The translations under genes and the position numbers were made by a program. Of a stretch of 64,000 nt of DNA, positions 29,614 through 41,225 are shown one piece after another. Source of the DNA: Lepidurus packardi (taxonomy: Eukaryota > Arthropoda > Branchiopoda > Notostraca > Triopsidae); NCBI GenBank assembly GCA_023053545.1, contig JAKZAN010000002.1, positions 2,526,375-2,590,374 on the forward strand, given 5' to 3'. Below the pieces are notes generated by a model. It was not told where the DNA came from. It did not search any database and worked only from the letters and a program-made list of their open reading frames with translations. The stretch's first letter is position 1. Every line of letters starts with the position of its first letter.

Positions 29614-31264
29614 TATGGAAGCCCTGAGAGGACAAAACTCGGGAACCGCAGAAAGTGACTCGGGAACAGCAGAAAGTACACTTATGGGAACATATTGACT
29701 TTCGGGAACACGGGAACCTATGGAAGCCCTGAGAGGACAAAACTCGGGAACCGCAGAAAGTACACTTATGGGAACATATTGACTTTCGGGAAAACGGGAA
29801 CCAGTTTTCGGAACATGGGAACCAGTTTTGCCAAAACTGGTTCCCATGTTCCCAAGTTCCCAAAACTTTTGGGAACTTGGGAACATGGGAACCAGTTTTG
29901 GGAACACTATCGGGAACACGGGAACATTATCGGGAACACGGGAACATTATCGGGAACACGGGAACATATCGCTGTTTTCGGAACATATCGATATCTTCGG
30001 ATGCAAGGTCGCTTTCACACTGTCATACAACTAGGCCCCCCCCCCCCCCCCCCAAGACCATAAAACCAATTTATCTTCTTCCACTAGCTTGCGCCCCCTT
30101 GTGGAACTTGTAGGAAACACATTGAGAAATGTTTCTCTGGTTTACTTATGCACGAAACGTGCGGAAATGTAGTTTAAACAGAAGAAAAAGACCTTGTCGC
30201 CATTACAGAAGCATTTGTTTATTAATTGGAAAGTCACTGTTTTGCTGTTGGGGAACTGACAGTTGCAATACATTCTAGTTATTTGAAGGAGTTTTTTCCA
30301 ATCATAATAATAATAATGACGGTTTATGCATTAAGGCTAATATCATATTTTACAGTTTTTCCCAACAAAGTTTGCTCAGTATTTCACAATTAATATCGCA
30401 TGAAGAGTTCTTTATTATTAGTTGTATGACAGTGTGAAAGCGACCTTGCATCCGAAGATATCGATATGTTCCGAAAACAGCGATATGTTCCCGTGTTCCC
30501 GATAATGTTCCCGTGTTCCCGATAGTGTTCCCAAAACTGGTTCCCATGTTCCCAAGTTCCCAAAAGTTTTGGAAACTAGGGAACATGAGAACCAGTTTTG
30601 GCAAAACTGGTTCCCATGTTCCGAAAACTGGTTCCCGTGTTCCCGAAAGTCAATATGTTCCCATAAGTGTACTTTCTGCTGTTCCCGAGTCACTTTCTGC
30701 GGTTCCCGAGTTTTGTCCTCTCAGGGCTTCCATAGGAACCAGTTTTCGGAACATGGGAACCAGTTTTGGGAACACTATCGGGAACACGGGAACACTATCG
30801 GGAACACGGGAACATTATCGGGAACACGGGAACATATCGCTGTTTTCGGAACATATCGATATCTTCGGATGCAAGGTCGCTTTCACACTGTCATACAACT
30901 AATAATAAAGAACTCTTCATGCGATATTAATTGTGAAATACTGAGCAAACTTTGTTGGGAAAAACTGTAAAATATGATATTAGCCTTAATGCATAAACCG
31001 TCATTATTATTATTATGATTGGAAAAAACTCCTTCAAATAACTAGAATGTATTGCAATTGTCAGTTCCACAACAGCAAAACAGTGACTTCCCAATTAATA
31101 AACAAATGCTTCTGTAATGGCGACAAGGTCTTTTTCTTCTGTTTAAACTACATTTCCGCACGTTTCGTGCATAAGTAAACCAGAGAAACATTTCTCAATG
31201 TGTTTCCTACAAGTTCCACAAGGGGGCGCAAGCTAGTGGAAGAAGATAAATTGGTTTTATGGTC

Positions 31265-31305
<41 letters not shown>

Positions 31306-31571
31306 TAGTTGTATGACAGTGTGAAAGCGACCTTGCATCCGAAGATATCGATATGTTCCGAAAACAGCGATATGTTCCCGTGTTCCCGATAATGTTCCCG
31401 TGTTCCCGATAATGTTCCCGTGTTCCCGATAGTGTTCCCAAAACTGGTTCCCATGTTCCGAAAACTGGTTCCCGTGTTCCCGAAAGTCAATATGTTCCCA
31501 TAAGTGTACTTTCTGCTGTTCCCGAGTCACTTTCTGCGGTTCCCGAGTTTTGTCCTCTCAGGGCTTCCATA
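29614..31571. mobile_element. Outer copy of an inverted-repeat transposon (interrupted by an inner copy)
   Basis: Both ends start TATGGAAGCCCTGAGAGG. The first 105 bp (29614-29718) match the reverse complement of the right end perfectly. The arms are built of repeated GGGAACACGGGAAC, GGGAACATTATC and GGGAACCAGTTTT words. Removing the inner insertion and one target duplication leaves about 936 bp with long imperfect inverted arms and a unique core that includes a run of about 36 G near 31267-31302. There is no coding capacity: the longer open frames are by-products of the repeats. The 6 bp target duplication does not fit hAT, Tc1 or piggyBac. Polinton and Dada groups are known for about 6 bp, but no assignment can be made here. 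Confidence 0.88.
29719..30734. mobile_element. Inner copy of the same transposon, nested in the outer copy
   Basis: A complete 1,016 bp element with ends TATGGAAGCCCTGAGAGG and its reverse complement. It is flanked by the 6 bp duplication GGAACC (29713-29718 and 30735-30740) that derives from the outer copy's own arm. Deleting the inner copy and one GGAACC restores the outer arm sequence GGGAACCAGTTTTCGG, as seen intact on the other side. Its core lies opposite in orientation to the outer core: 30036-30419 is the reverse complement of about 30893-31315. This makes a large near-perfect palindromic arrangement in the region. Confidence 0.88.
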
Positions 31572-31577
31572 GCATTC
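31572..31577 (+). repeat. Right 6 bp target duplication of the outer transposon copy
   Basis: GCATTC, identical to 29608-29613. Confidence 0.85.
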
Positions 31578-32188
31578 GCCCCCTAATTTTTGCTCTTTTG
31601 CCCCCATACGCCTCGGTCCATTTGGAACATTTGGAACATTTGAAACATTTGGAACAACATTTGGAACCATTTGGAACACCATTTGGAACATTCGGACCTC
31701 CCGCCATCTAGCGGCAGTGGACTGAACCGCGTCGTCATTAACATTGGTGCCTCTCCCCTCTCCTCGACTCCGGACGCCTTCAACCCGCTCAACCGACCTT
31801 CCCGAGCTGGCGCTCCCATGCGGGCTTCTTACGCACTTGCCCGTTTATTTATAAGCTCGATAGACTAACTCCCTTTTCTTTCATTTATTTTTTAAGAATA
31901 ATTCTGGTCGATCCTTTGCATCTCTATTTTTATTTTCGCATACTGTGGTATACCAATCCTGCTTTACCAAAGAACACGCGTAAGTTAACGAAAGCCAAAT
32001 TAAATAAAAAGAATTCTATGTTCAGGGGTTCATTTATCCAGTCAACGCTATAAGTTAGAGATTGCTCATAATCTTCTTCCCGTCTTATTATTATTTGTAT
32101 CCCCGGATAATAATTGATTATGGATTATTGATCAAGGTGGCCGGCTTCATGAAACGAAACGACACACGTCAGTTAAAAATAAGCTCAA
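31578..32188. other. Unique boundary segment between the transposon and the histone array
   Basis: No gene was recognised. 31619-31692 is a cluster of diverged CATTTGGAA words. A CTCF-like motif lies at 31701-31714 (minus). Homology with the histone units starts abruptly at 32189 inside the spacer downstream of 5S, so the first unit lacks its upstream 5S gene. Confidence 0.55.
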
Positions 32189-32346
32189 GCTTTTTCTGGA
32201 CATGATTCTGAGAAGGTATCTGAAAAGCAAGCTCGAAATACAGTCTACGAAAGAAAACATCTGCTGTCATTTTACAGCCTTCTAACACTGGATCCTTGGC
32301 CGGTACATCGAGATCGGAAACTAGTCACCCATCGAGATCGGAAACT

Positions 32347-32362
32347 GGTCACCCATCCAAGT
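32347..32362 (-). other. Antisense fragment of 5S rRNA in the spacer (first unit)
   Basis: GGTCACCCATCCAAGT is the exact reverse complement of 5S nucleotides 77-92 (box C region). It sits at the end of a tandem 24 bp duplication (CATCGAGATC...GGTCACCC). It recurs in every unit, for example at 37006-37021. Confidence 0.6.
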
Positions 32363-33035
32363 TTCAAACATTGTGCTGTTGTCCATGAATCATAATGCAA
32401 GAGATCTTTTGCTCGTTTTCTCGTCGATTTATTTTCCTACTGTTTGTATTGCGAGGGTGGAATAAATAATAGCCAGGTTTATCGACATGTAAGATTTTGC
32501 ACTGTAAGACTTAGAAAAGTTCCATGTAGTAGTATTTATGCCAATTGGGACGCGAGCTGACTAAGCCCGACCCCGGTCCTGAGTTGGCCGTGGAAACACA
32601 CCCTAGGGTGTTGTTGAATATAGTTGACAACAGTAGTTCGTCTTTATAACCAGTCACCCCAAACTAACTAAAAGAAAGTTTATTAGCTCATCACATCATT
32701 TTTAGTCCACACTCATTTATAAAAAAAAAAGCAAGTAAACTACTAGAATCTGAGGATTTCAGGCTGTACTTTTCACTTTGCTTTGGAACATTCCTCGCAT
32801 TACCGCGGTAGGTGCTTCCCATTATCCGGTACTTGTAGCGTTGTTCCGGTCTGTCTGGAGAGCCTGCACCGAACAGACGGCTTATGGGACAAAAGGGCAG
32901 CAACGCTAAGAGTTTCAGCTTTCGGGGTTAGGTGGCGGTTATAAATTCCACTGATTTATAACAAACGGTCAGAAATAGTATGCTCTAATGAATAGCCATA
33001 TCTTTTGAGTTGTAAGCTTTCGGGACGCAATTGTT

Positions 33036-33051
33036 GGCCCTGAAAAGGGCC
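33036..33051 (-). terminator. Histone 3' stem-loop of H4 (first unit)
   Basis: On the minus strand this reads GGCCCTTTTCAGGGCC, the canonical replication-dependent histone mRNA 3' hairpin bound by SLBP. It lies 36 bp past the H4 stop. Confidence 0.95.
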
Positions 33052-33087
33052 GTTGGGGTGGGTCAGACGGCAAAAACAAACCCAATT

Positions 33088-34042
<955 letters not shown>

Positions 34043-34071
34043 GCAAGTTGCACTTTTGCCAATAAACCAAC

Positions 34072-34087
34072 GGCCCTTTTCAGGGCC
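34072..34087 (+). terminator. Histone 3' stem-loop of H3 (unit 1)
   Basis: GGCCCTTTTCAGGGCC, 29 bp after the stop codon, preceded by CCAAC. Confidence 0.95.
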
Positions 34088-34699
34088 AACACGTCTTTTG
34101 TAAAGTTAAAAACCACGACAGCGTTTATTGATAGGAGAAGCAAACGCTTCTGTAGCGTCCAAAATCGAAAACCACCCAAGCAGGCGCGAACGAGTCATAC
34201 TGCTGGATACATTTTCATTCGTTTTTCTCCGCGTTTGCGATAGTAGTTATCAGGGGGAGAAAAGGGCTTTTTCTTTGGTAGTCTTTGTGAGGTTCGTCGT
34301 TTTTAAAAGTCAATTCAGTTGAGGAATTGTTTCATGTAAAGTATTTAACTCCTGCGTGTGCTACTCTATTCTTGTATGCTTCTCTCTTTACTCGTATGCT
34401 ACTGCCGGGCTTCCTTCCTACTCTATGCTATTCCGTGTTTTCTTGTATCTTGTCTGATAACCAGAAAAGCTATACAGCGCCGTTTACCTGACGGTTCAGG
34501 CCGGAACTCGAAGGCAGTACACTCTGCTTAGGGACTCGTAGCGGCTTGCCAAGGCATTACCGCAACAAACAAGCGTACTTATTTAGGGTGTGTGAGAAAT
34601 TGCTTCTTTTTCATTTTATGTAACACGAATTCGATTCGAATAATAAGCGCAAAGAGTCTTAGGAGCCAAACCGGCAATAACTTTCGGAAGTTAGATGGT
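34088..34699. other. H3-H2A 3' spacer (unit 1)
   Basis: This 612 bp interval separates the two convergent 3' ends and holds histone downstream elements by position. No gene was recognised. Identical copies occur in units 2-5. Confidence 0.6.
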
Positions 34700-34715
34700 G
34701 GCCCTGAAAAGGGCC
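34700..34715 (-). terminator. Histone 3' stem-loop of H2A (unit 1)
   Basis: On the minus strand GGCCCTTTTCAGGGCC, 21 bp after the H2A stop. Confidence 0.95.
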
Positions 34716-34736
34716 GTTGGGGAAAGAAGAAACTTT

Positions 34737-35111
34737 TTAGGCTTTCTTTTCAGTTTTCTTAGGCAACAGCACCGCTTGGATGTTGGGGAGCACTCCGCCT
34801 TGGGCAATGGTAACGCCGGACAAGAGCTTGTTTAACTCTTCGTCGTTGCGGATGGCCAACTGCAAGTGACGGGGAATAATACGAGACTTTTTGTTGTCGC
34901 GGGCAGCATTGCCAGCCAATTCCAAGACTTCTGCAGCCAAGTACTCCATAACAGCAGCCAAATACACGGGTGCGCCAGCTCCGACACGCTCGGCATAATT
35001 GCCTTTGCGAAGCAAACGATGGATGCGACCGACGGGGAACTGAAGCCCGGCACGGTTGGAGCGCGACTTGGACTTGCCCTTAACTTTGCCTCCTTTGCCG
35101 CGACCAGACAT
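34737..35111 (-). CDS. H2A: Histone H2A, unit 1
   Basis: 124 residues, [20 protein letters not shown] to [10 protein letters not shown]. It has the [14 protein letters not shown] entry and the acidic patch residues (NDEELNKLL), and lacks the SQ(E/D) tail of H2AX, so it is canonical H2A. The start chosen is the ATG at 35111-35109. The open frame continues upstream to 35744, but that part is the antisense of H2B and the promoter. Intronless, divergent from H2B, stem-loop at 34700-34715. Confidence 0.99.
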   Translation of the reverse strand: MSGRGKGGKVKGKSKSRSNRAGLQFPVGRIHRLLRKGNYAERVGAGAPVYLAAVMEYLAAEVLELAGNAARDNKKSRIIPRHLQLAIRNDEELNKLLSGVTIAQGGVLPNIQAVLLPKKTEKKA

Positions 35112-35345
35112 GGTTGAAAAATTGAAATAGAATGGGGGAACGGGTTTCGCTCGCCCAAGTCTTCTAGTGTCATGTTTTCCATAGTACCCACCGTTTATAG
35201 GCGACTCACTGGTCTCCGGCAGGACTTCGGCTGGGCCCCCTATCACCCAATCAGCGATCGCGCAGTTCCTGGCCGCGTACCCGGCTGAGCTGCTGGGAAG
35301 TATATATTGGGGTCGGTGAATTTGTGACTCGAACAGTGGTGCACA
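35112..35345. promoter_or_regulatory. Divergent H2A/H2B promoter region (unit 1)
   Basis: A TATA box TATATATT at 35301-35308 faces H2B. TATAAA on the minus strand at 35194-35199 faces H2A. A CCAAT box (CCAATCAG) lies at 35247-35254. The 234 bp region is repeated unchanged in units 2-5. Confidence 0.8.
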
Positions 35346-35717
35346 ATGCCTCCCAAGACAAGCGGTAAAGCAGCCAAGAAGGCGGGCAAGGCCCAGAAGA
35401 ACATTTCCAAGACCGACAAGAAGAAGAAGCGCCGCAGGAAGGAGAGCTATGCTATCTACATTTACAAAGTGCTCAAACAAGTTCACCCTGACACCGGCGT
35501 TTCCAGCAAAGCCATGAGTATCATGAACAGCTTTGTCAATGACATTTTTGAGCGCATTGCGGCCGAAGCTTCCCGTTTGGCCCACTACAACAAACGCTCG
35601 ACCATAACCAGTCGGGAAATCCAGACGGCCGTTCGTCTGCTCCTGCCCGGTGAGTTGGCTAAGCATGCCGTCAGTGAAGGCACTAAAGCCGTCACCAAGT
35701 ACACTAGCTCCAAGTAA
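35346..35717 (+). CDS. H2B: Histone H2B, unit 1
   Basis: 123 residues, [20 protein letters not shown] to AVTKYTSSK, with an arthropod-style N-terminal tail and [20 protein letters not shown] leading into the histone fold. The C-terminal AVTKYTSSK contains the conserved ubiquitinated lysine. Intronless; stem-loop at 35746-35761. It dimerises with H2A, encoded divergently next to it. Confidence 0.99.
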   Translation: MPPKTSGKAAKKAGKAQKNISKTDKKKKRRRKESYAIYIYKVLKQVHPDTGVSSKAMSIMNSFVNDIFERIAAEASRLAHYNKRSTITSREIQTAVRLLLPGELAKHAVSEGTKAVTKYTSSK

Positions 35718-35745
35718 GAGCTTTCGCCTGGAAGAAAAACCCAAC

Positions 35746-35761
35746 GGCCCTTTTCAGGGCC
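35746..35761 (+). terminator. Histone 3' stem-loop of H2B (unit 1)
   Basis: GGCCCTTTTCAGGGCC, 28 bp after the stop codon. Confidence 0.95.
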
Positions 35762-36444
35762 AACCAATTTCTTGATGAAAGTTCAAACTACTTGCTTTAC
35801 TTATGTCTTTCCGAACAGATAATTTTAAGGTTGCTGTTTTAAATATCGACTCTGGAGAGATTTTGAATACACACACATTTGACTATTCCGTACGCTACTT
35901 TACTCCCGAGTTTCGTCATGTCTGAGAACCCGAAAAGCGTTGTTGGTGGACGGGTTAGGCCGAAGAGCGGGTCAGGCCGGGACTCATAGCATTCCTTCGG
36001 CCTGTGTCATCCATTCGTGATCGTGTTCCTTCAAGGCGTAGATTTTTGAACAGTTGCAAATGATAGTCGATCATCTACAAGGGAAAAATCGAGATTGAAC
36101 ACGCGTCTATCTTTGAAAATGCTCAGCCCCTGAAGAGTCAGGGCTTAATGGGGACTGTTTGCCCAAAACAGAACGCGTTAGTAATGCGTATACCAAGATG
36201 TCATTGTATTGATTGTTGTTCACGAAGATATGATACATATGAAGCAAATAAAAATAGCCAAATATAGTATCGAACATTTGTGTGCTGAAAGGAAATGTCA
36301 ATTCAGTAGTAATTGAATAACAGTCGAATAAACTTTAAAAAATGCCAATGCCATATGGTTTGTGAGATAACGCACCGCGTCTCAGCTCAGGCATAACCGC
36401 AACACCAAGTGCGATTCTTAGGCGGCTAATGATCTACATTAGAT
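35762..36444. other. H2B-5S spacer (unit 1)
   Basis: 683 bp without a recognised gene. The last tens of bases upstream of 36445 should hold any 5S upstream promoter element. In unit 3 this spacer carries the private 2 bp deletion. Confidence 0.55.
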
Positions 36445-36564
36445 GCCAACGGCCATACCACGCAGAATGTACCCAGACTCGTCAGCTCCTGGAAGTCAAG
36501 CTGCGTCGGGCCCGGTCAGTACTTGGATGGGTGACCGCCTGGGAACACCGGGTGCTGTTGGCCT
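36445..36564 (+). rRNA. 5S rRNA: 5S ribosomal RNA, unit 1
   Basis: 120 nt from GCCAACGGCCATACCACGC to GGTGCTGTTGGCCT. The ends pair as helix I. The internal promoter is visible, including the box C region GGATGGGTGACCGCCTGGGA. A T4 terminator runs directly from the 3' end. It is transcribed by RNA polymerase III in the same direction as H3 and H2B. It sits inside the histone unit, a linkage known in some crustaceans. Confidence 0.97.
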
Positions 36565-37696
36565 TTTCGTCTTCTCAGACGGAAATATTTTTTTTGGTCG
36601 CGGGCAGCATTGCCAGCCAATTCCAAGACTTGTGCAACCGAGTACTCTTTTATACACTGAAATTGTAGACTTTTCTTTCTGAGCCGTTAAAGTGCGTTCC
36701 ACTTGCTAAAATATTGGTGCAATGTTGCTGTATTGGTGCAATATTGTTTGCACTCAGTCTATATATTATACACTGAGTCCTGCCTGTGCAACTGCACGGA
36801 TCGTGTTCCACTTACAGGATGCGCACTGGAAAGTGCAAAACAATGCTGCTTTTTCTGGACATGATTCTGAGAAGGTATCTGAAAAGCAAGCTCGAAATAC
36901 AGTCTACGAAAGAAAACATCTGCTGTCATTTTACAGCCTTCTAACACTGGATCCTTGGCCGGTACATCGAGATCCGAAACTAGTCACCCATCGAGATCGG
37001 AAACTGGTCACCCATCCAAGTTTCAAACATTGTGCTGTTGTCCATGAATCATAATGCAAGAGATCTTTTGCTCGTTTTCTCGTCGATTTATTTTCCTACT
37101 GTTTGTATTGCGAGGGTGGAATAAATAATAGCCAGGTTTATCGACATGTAAGATTTTGCACTGTAAGACTTAGAAAAGTTCCATGTAGTAGTATTTATGC
37201 CAATTGGGACGCGAGCTGACTAAGCCCGACCCCGGTCCTGAGTTGGCCGTGGAAACACACCCTAGGGTGTTGTTGAATATAGTTGACAACAGTAGTTCGT
37301 CTTTATAACCAGTCACCCCAAACTAACTAAAAGAAAGTTTATTAGCTCATCACATCATTTTTAGTCCACACTCATTTATAAAAAAAAAAAAGCAAGTAAA
37401 CTACTAGAATCTGAGGATTTCAGGCTGTACTTTTCACTTTGCTTTGGAACATTCCTCGCATTACCGCGGTAGGTGCTTCCCATTATCCGGTACTTGTAGC
37501 GTTGTTCCGGTCTGTCTGGAGAGCCTGCACCGAACAGACGGCTTATGGGACAAAAGGGCAGCAACGCTAAGAGTTTCAGCTTTCGGGGTTAGGTGGCGGT
37601 TATAAATTCCACTGATTTATAACAAACGGTCAGAAATAGTATGCTCTAATGAATAGCCATATCTTTTGAGTTGTAAGCTTTCGGGACGCAATTGTT
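36565..37696. other. 5S-H4 spacer (junction of units 1 and 2)
   Basis: About 1.1 kb without a protein gene. It contains an H2A-derived fragment at 36597-36646, the antisense 5S fragment at 37006-37021, an A12 tract at 37380-37391, and a perfect palindrome near 37600-37624 (GTTATAAAT, 7 bp, ATTTATAAC). No H1 gene is present. Confidence 0.6.
36597..36646 (-). pseudogene. H2A coding fragment downstream of 5S (unit 1)
   Basis: 35 bp (36597-36631) are identical to H2A coding positions 34896-34930 and similarity continues with a few changes to about 36646. It covers the [10 protein letters not shown] part of H2A. It is too short to be a gene and is best read as a duplicated scrap. Copies occur after every intact 5S gene and after the split one (near 53042). 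Confidence 0.85.
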
Positions 37697-37748
37697 GGCC
37701 CTGAAAAGGGCCGTTGGGGTGGGTCAGACGGCAAAAACAAACCCAATT

Positions 37749-38075
<327 letters not shown>

Positions 38076-38187
38076 TTAAGAACGGAACAAAAGCCGGTGT
38101 GTGCTTGTTCTGTAAAGCCCTACTCCTATTTGATCTAGCCCGACGGACGGCAAGGCTGATGGCTAGGTGCAACCAATGGAAAGATAG

Positions 38188-38703
<516 letters not shown>

Positions 38704-39397
38704 GCAAGTTGCACTTTTGCCAATAAACCAACGGCCCTTTTCAGGGCCAACACGTCTTTTGTAAAGTTAAAAACCACGACAGCGTTTATTGATAGGAGAA
38801 GCAAACGCTTCTGTAGCGTCCAAAATCGAAAACCACCCAAGCAGGCGCGAACGAGTCATACTGCTGGATACATTTTCATTCGTTTTTCTCCGCGTTTGCG
38901 ATAGTAGTTATCAGGGGGAGAAAAGGGCTTTTTCTTTGGTAGTCTTTGTGAGGTTCGTCGTTTTTAAAAGTCAATTCAGTTGAGGAATTGTTTCATGTAA
39001 AGTATTTAACTCCTGCGTGTGCTACTCTATTCTTGTATGCTTCTCTCTTTACTCGTATGCTACTGCCGGGCTTCCTTCCTACTCTATGCTATTCCGTGTT
39101 TTCTTGTATCTTGTCTGATAACCAGAAAAGCTATACAGCGCCGTTTACCTGACGGTTCAGGCCGGAACTCGAAGGCAGTACACTCTGCTTAGGGACTCGT
39201 AGCGGCTTGCCAAGGCATTACCGCAACAAACAAGCGTACTTATTTAGGGTGTGTGAGAAATTGCTTCTTTTTCATTTTATGTAACACGAATTCGATTCGA
39301 ATAATAAGCGCAAAGAGTCTTAGGAGCCAAACCGGCAATAACTTTCGGAAGTTAGATGGTGGCCCTGAAAAGGGCCGTTGGGGAAAGAAGAAACTTT

Positions 39398-39772
39398 TTA
39401 GGCTTTCTTTTCAGTTTTCTTAGGCAACAGCACCGCTTGGATGTTGGGGAGCACTCCGCCTTGGGCAATGGTAACGCCGGACAAGAGCTTGTTTAACTCT
39501 TCGTCGTTGCGGATGGCCAACTGCAAGTGACGGGGAATAATACGAGACTTTTTGTTGTCGCGGGCAGCATTGCCAGCCAATTCCAAGACTTCTGCAGCCA
39601 AGTACTCCATAACAGCAGCCAAATACACGGGTGCGCCAGCTCCGACACGCTCGGCATAATTGCCTTTGCGAAGCAAACGATGGATGCGACCGACGGGGAA
39701 CTGAAGCCCGGCACGGTTGGAGCGCGACTTGGACTTGCCCTTAACTTTGCCTCCTTTGCCGCGACCAGACAT
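39398..39772 (-). CDS. H2A: Histone H2A, unit 2
   Basis: Identical 124-residue copy starting at the ATG 39772-39770. Stem-loop at 39361-39376 (minus). Confidence 0.99.
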   Translation of the reverse strand: MSGRGKGGKVKGKSKSRSNRAGLQFPVGRIHRLLRKGNYAERVGAGAPVYLAAVMEYLAAEVLELAGNAARDNKKSRIIPRHLQLAIRNDEELNKLLSGVTIAQGGVLPNIQAVLLPKKTEKKA

Positions 39773-40006
39773 GGTTGAAAAATTGAAATAGAATGGGGGA
39801 ACGGGTTTCGCTCGCCCAAGTCTTCTAGTGTCATGTTTTCCATAGTACCCACCGTTTATAGGCGACTCACTGGTCTCCGGCAGGACTTCGGCTGGGCCCC
39901 CTATCACCCAATCAGCGATCGCGCAGTTCCTGGCCGCGTACCCGGCTGAGCTGCTGGGAAGTATATATTGGGGTCGGTGAATTTGTGACTCGAACAGTGG
40001 TGCACA

Positions 40007-40378
40007 ATGCCTCCCAAGACAAGCGGTAAAGCAGCCAAGAAGGCGGGCAAGGCCCAGAAGAACATTTCCAAGACCGACAAGAAGAAGAAGCGCCGCAGGA
40101 AGGAGAGCTATGCTATCTACATTTACAAAGTGCTCAAACAAGTTCACCCTGACACCGGCGTTTCCAGCAAAGCCATGAGTATCATGAACAGCTTTGTCAA
40201 TGACATTTTTGAGCGCATTGCGGCCGAAGCTTCCCGTTTGGCCCACTACAACAAACGCTCGACCATAACCAGTCGGGAAATCCAGACGGCCGTTCGTCTG
40301 CTCCTGCCCGGTGAGTTGGCTAAGCATGCCGTCAGTGAAGGCACTAAAGCCGTCACCAAGTACACTAGCTCCAAGTAA
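40007..40378 (+). CDS. H2B: Histone H2B, unit 2
   Basis: Identical 123-residue copy. Stem-loop at 40407-40422. Confidence 0.99.
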   Translation: MPPKTSGKAAKKAGKAQKNISKTDKKKKRRRKESYAIYIYKVLKQVHPDTGVSSKAMSIMNSFVNDIFERIAAEASRLAHYNKRSTITSREIQTAVRLLLPGELAKHAVSEGTKAVTKYTSSK

Positions 40379-41105
40379 GAGCTTTCGCCTGGAAGAAAAA
40401 CCCAACGGCCCTTTTCAGGGCCAACCAATTTCTTGATGAAAGTTCAAACTACTTGCTTTACTTATGTCTTTCCGAACAGATAATTTTAAGGTTGCTGTTT
40501 TAAATATCGACTCTGGAGAGATTTTGAATACACACACATTTGACTATTCCGTACGCTACTTTACTCCCGAGTTTCGTCATGTCTGAGAACCCGAAAAGCG
40601 TTGTTGGTGGACGGGTTAGGCCGAAGAGCGGGTCAGGCCGGGACTCATAGCATTCCTTCGGCCTGTGTCATCCATTCGTGATCGTGTTCCTTCAAGGCGT
40701 AGATTTTTGAACAGTTGCAAATGATAGTCGATCATCTACAAGGGAAAAATCGAGATTGAACACGCGTCTATCTTTGAAAATGCTCAGCCCCTGAAGAGTC
40801 AGGGCTTAATGGGGACTGTTTGCCCAAAACAGAACGCGTTAGTAATGCGTATACCAAGATGTCATTGTATTGATTGTTGTTCACGAAGATATGATACATA
40901 TGAAGCAAATAAAAATAGCCAAATATAGTATCGAACATTTGTGTGCTGAAAGGAAATGTCAATTCAGTAGTAATTGAATAACAGTCGAATAAACTTTAAA
41001 AAATGCCAATGCCATATGGTTTGTGAGATAACGCACCGCGTCTCAGCTCAGGCATAACCGCAACACCAAGTGCGATTCTTAGGCGGCTAATGATCTACAT
41101 TAGAT

Positions 41106-41225
41106 GCCAACGGCCATACCACGCAGAATGTACCCAGACTCGTCAGCTCCTGGAAGTCAAGCTGCGTCGGGCCCGGTCAGTACTTGGATGGGTGACCGCC
41201 TGGGAACACCGGGTGCTGTTGGCCT
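41106..41225 (+). rRNA. 5S rRNA: 5S ribosomal RNA, unit 2
   Basis: Intact 120 nt copy, identical to unit 1. It is followed by the H2A fragment at 41258-41307. Confidence 0.97.

Noticed and set aside
29573..31530. Several open frames with repeated MFPSSQKFWELGN-type peptides
   Set aside because: They come from translating the GGGAAC repeat arms of the inverted-repeat transposon in several frames. No start context or family supports a protein.
34737..35744. A 335-codon minus-strand frame covering H2A plus upstream sequence
   Set aside because: Only the last 124 codons are H2A. The upstream part is the antisense of H2B and the shared promoter and reads as H2B in the other strand.
36665..36800. 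Possible extra small RNA gene in the spacer (repeated ATTGGTGCAATRTTG motif)
   Set aside because: It is a short duplicated motif without a recognisable RNA fold or promoter. I could not name a family.
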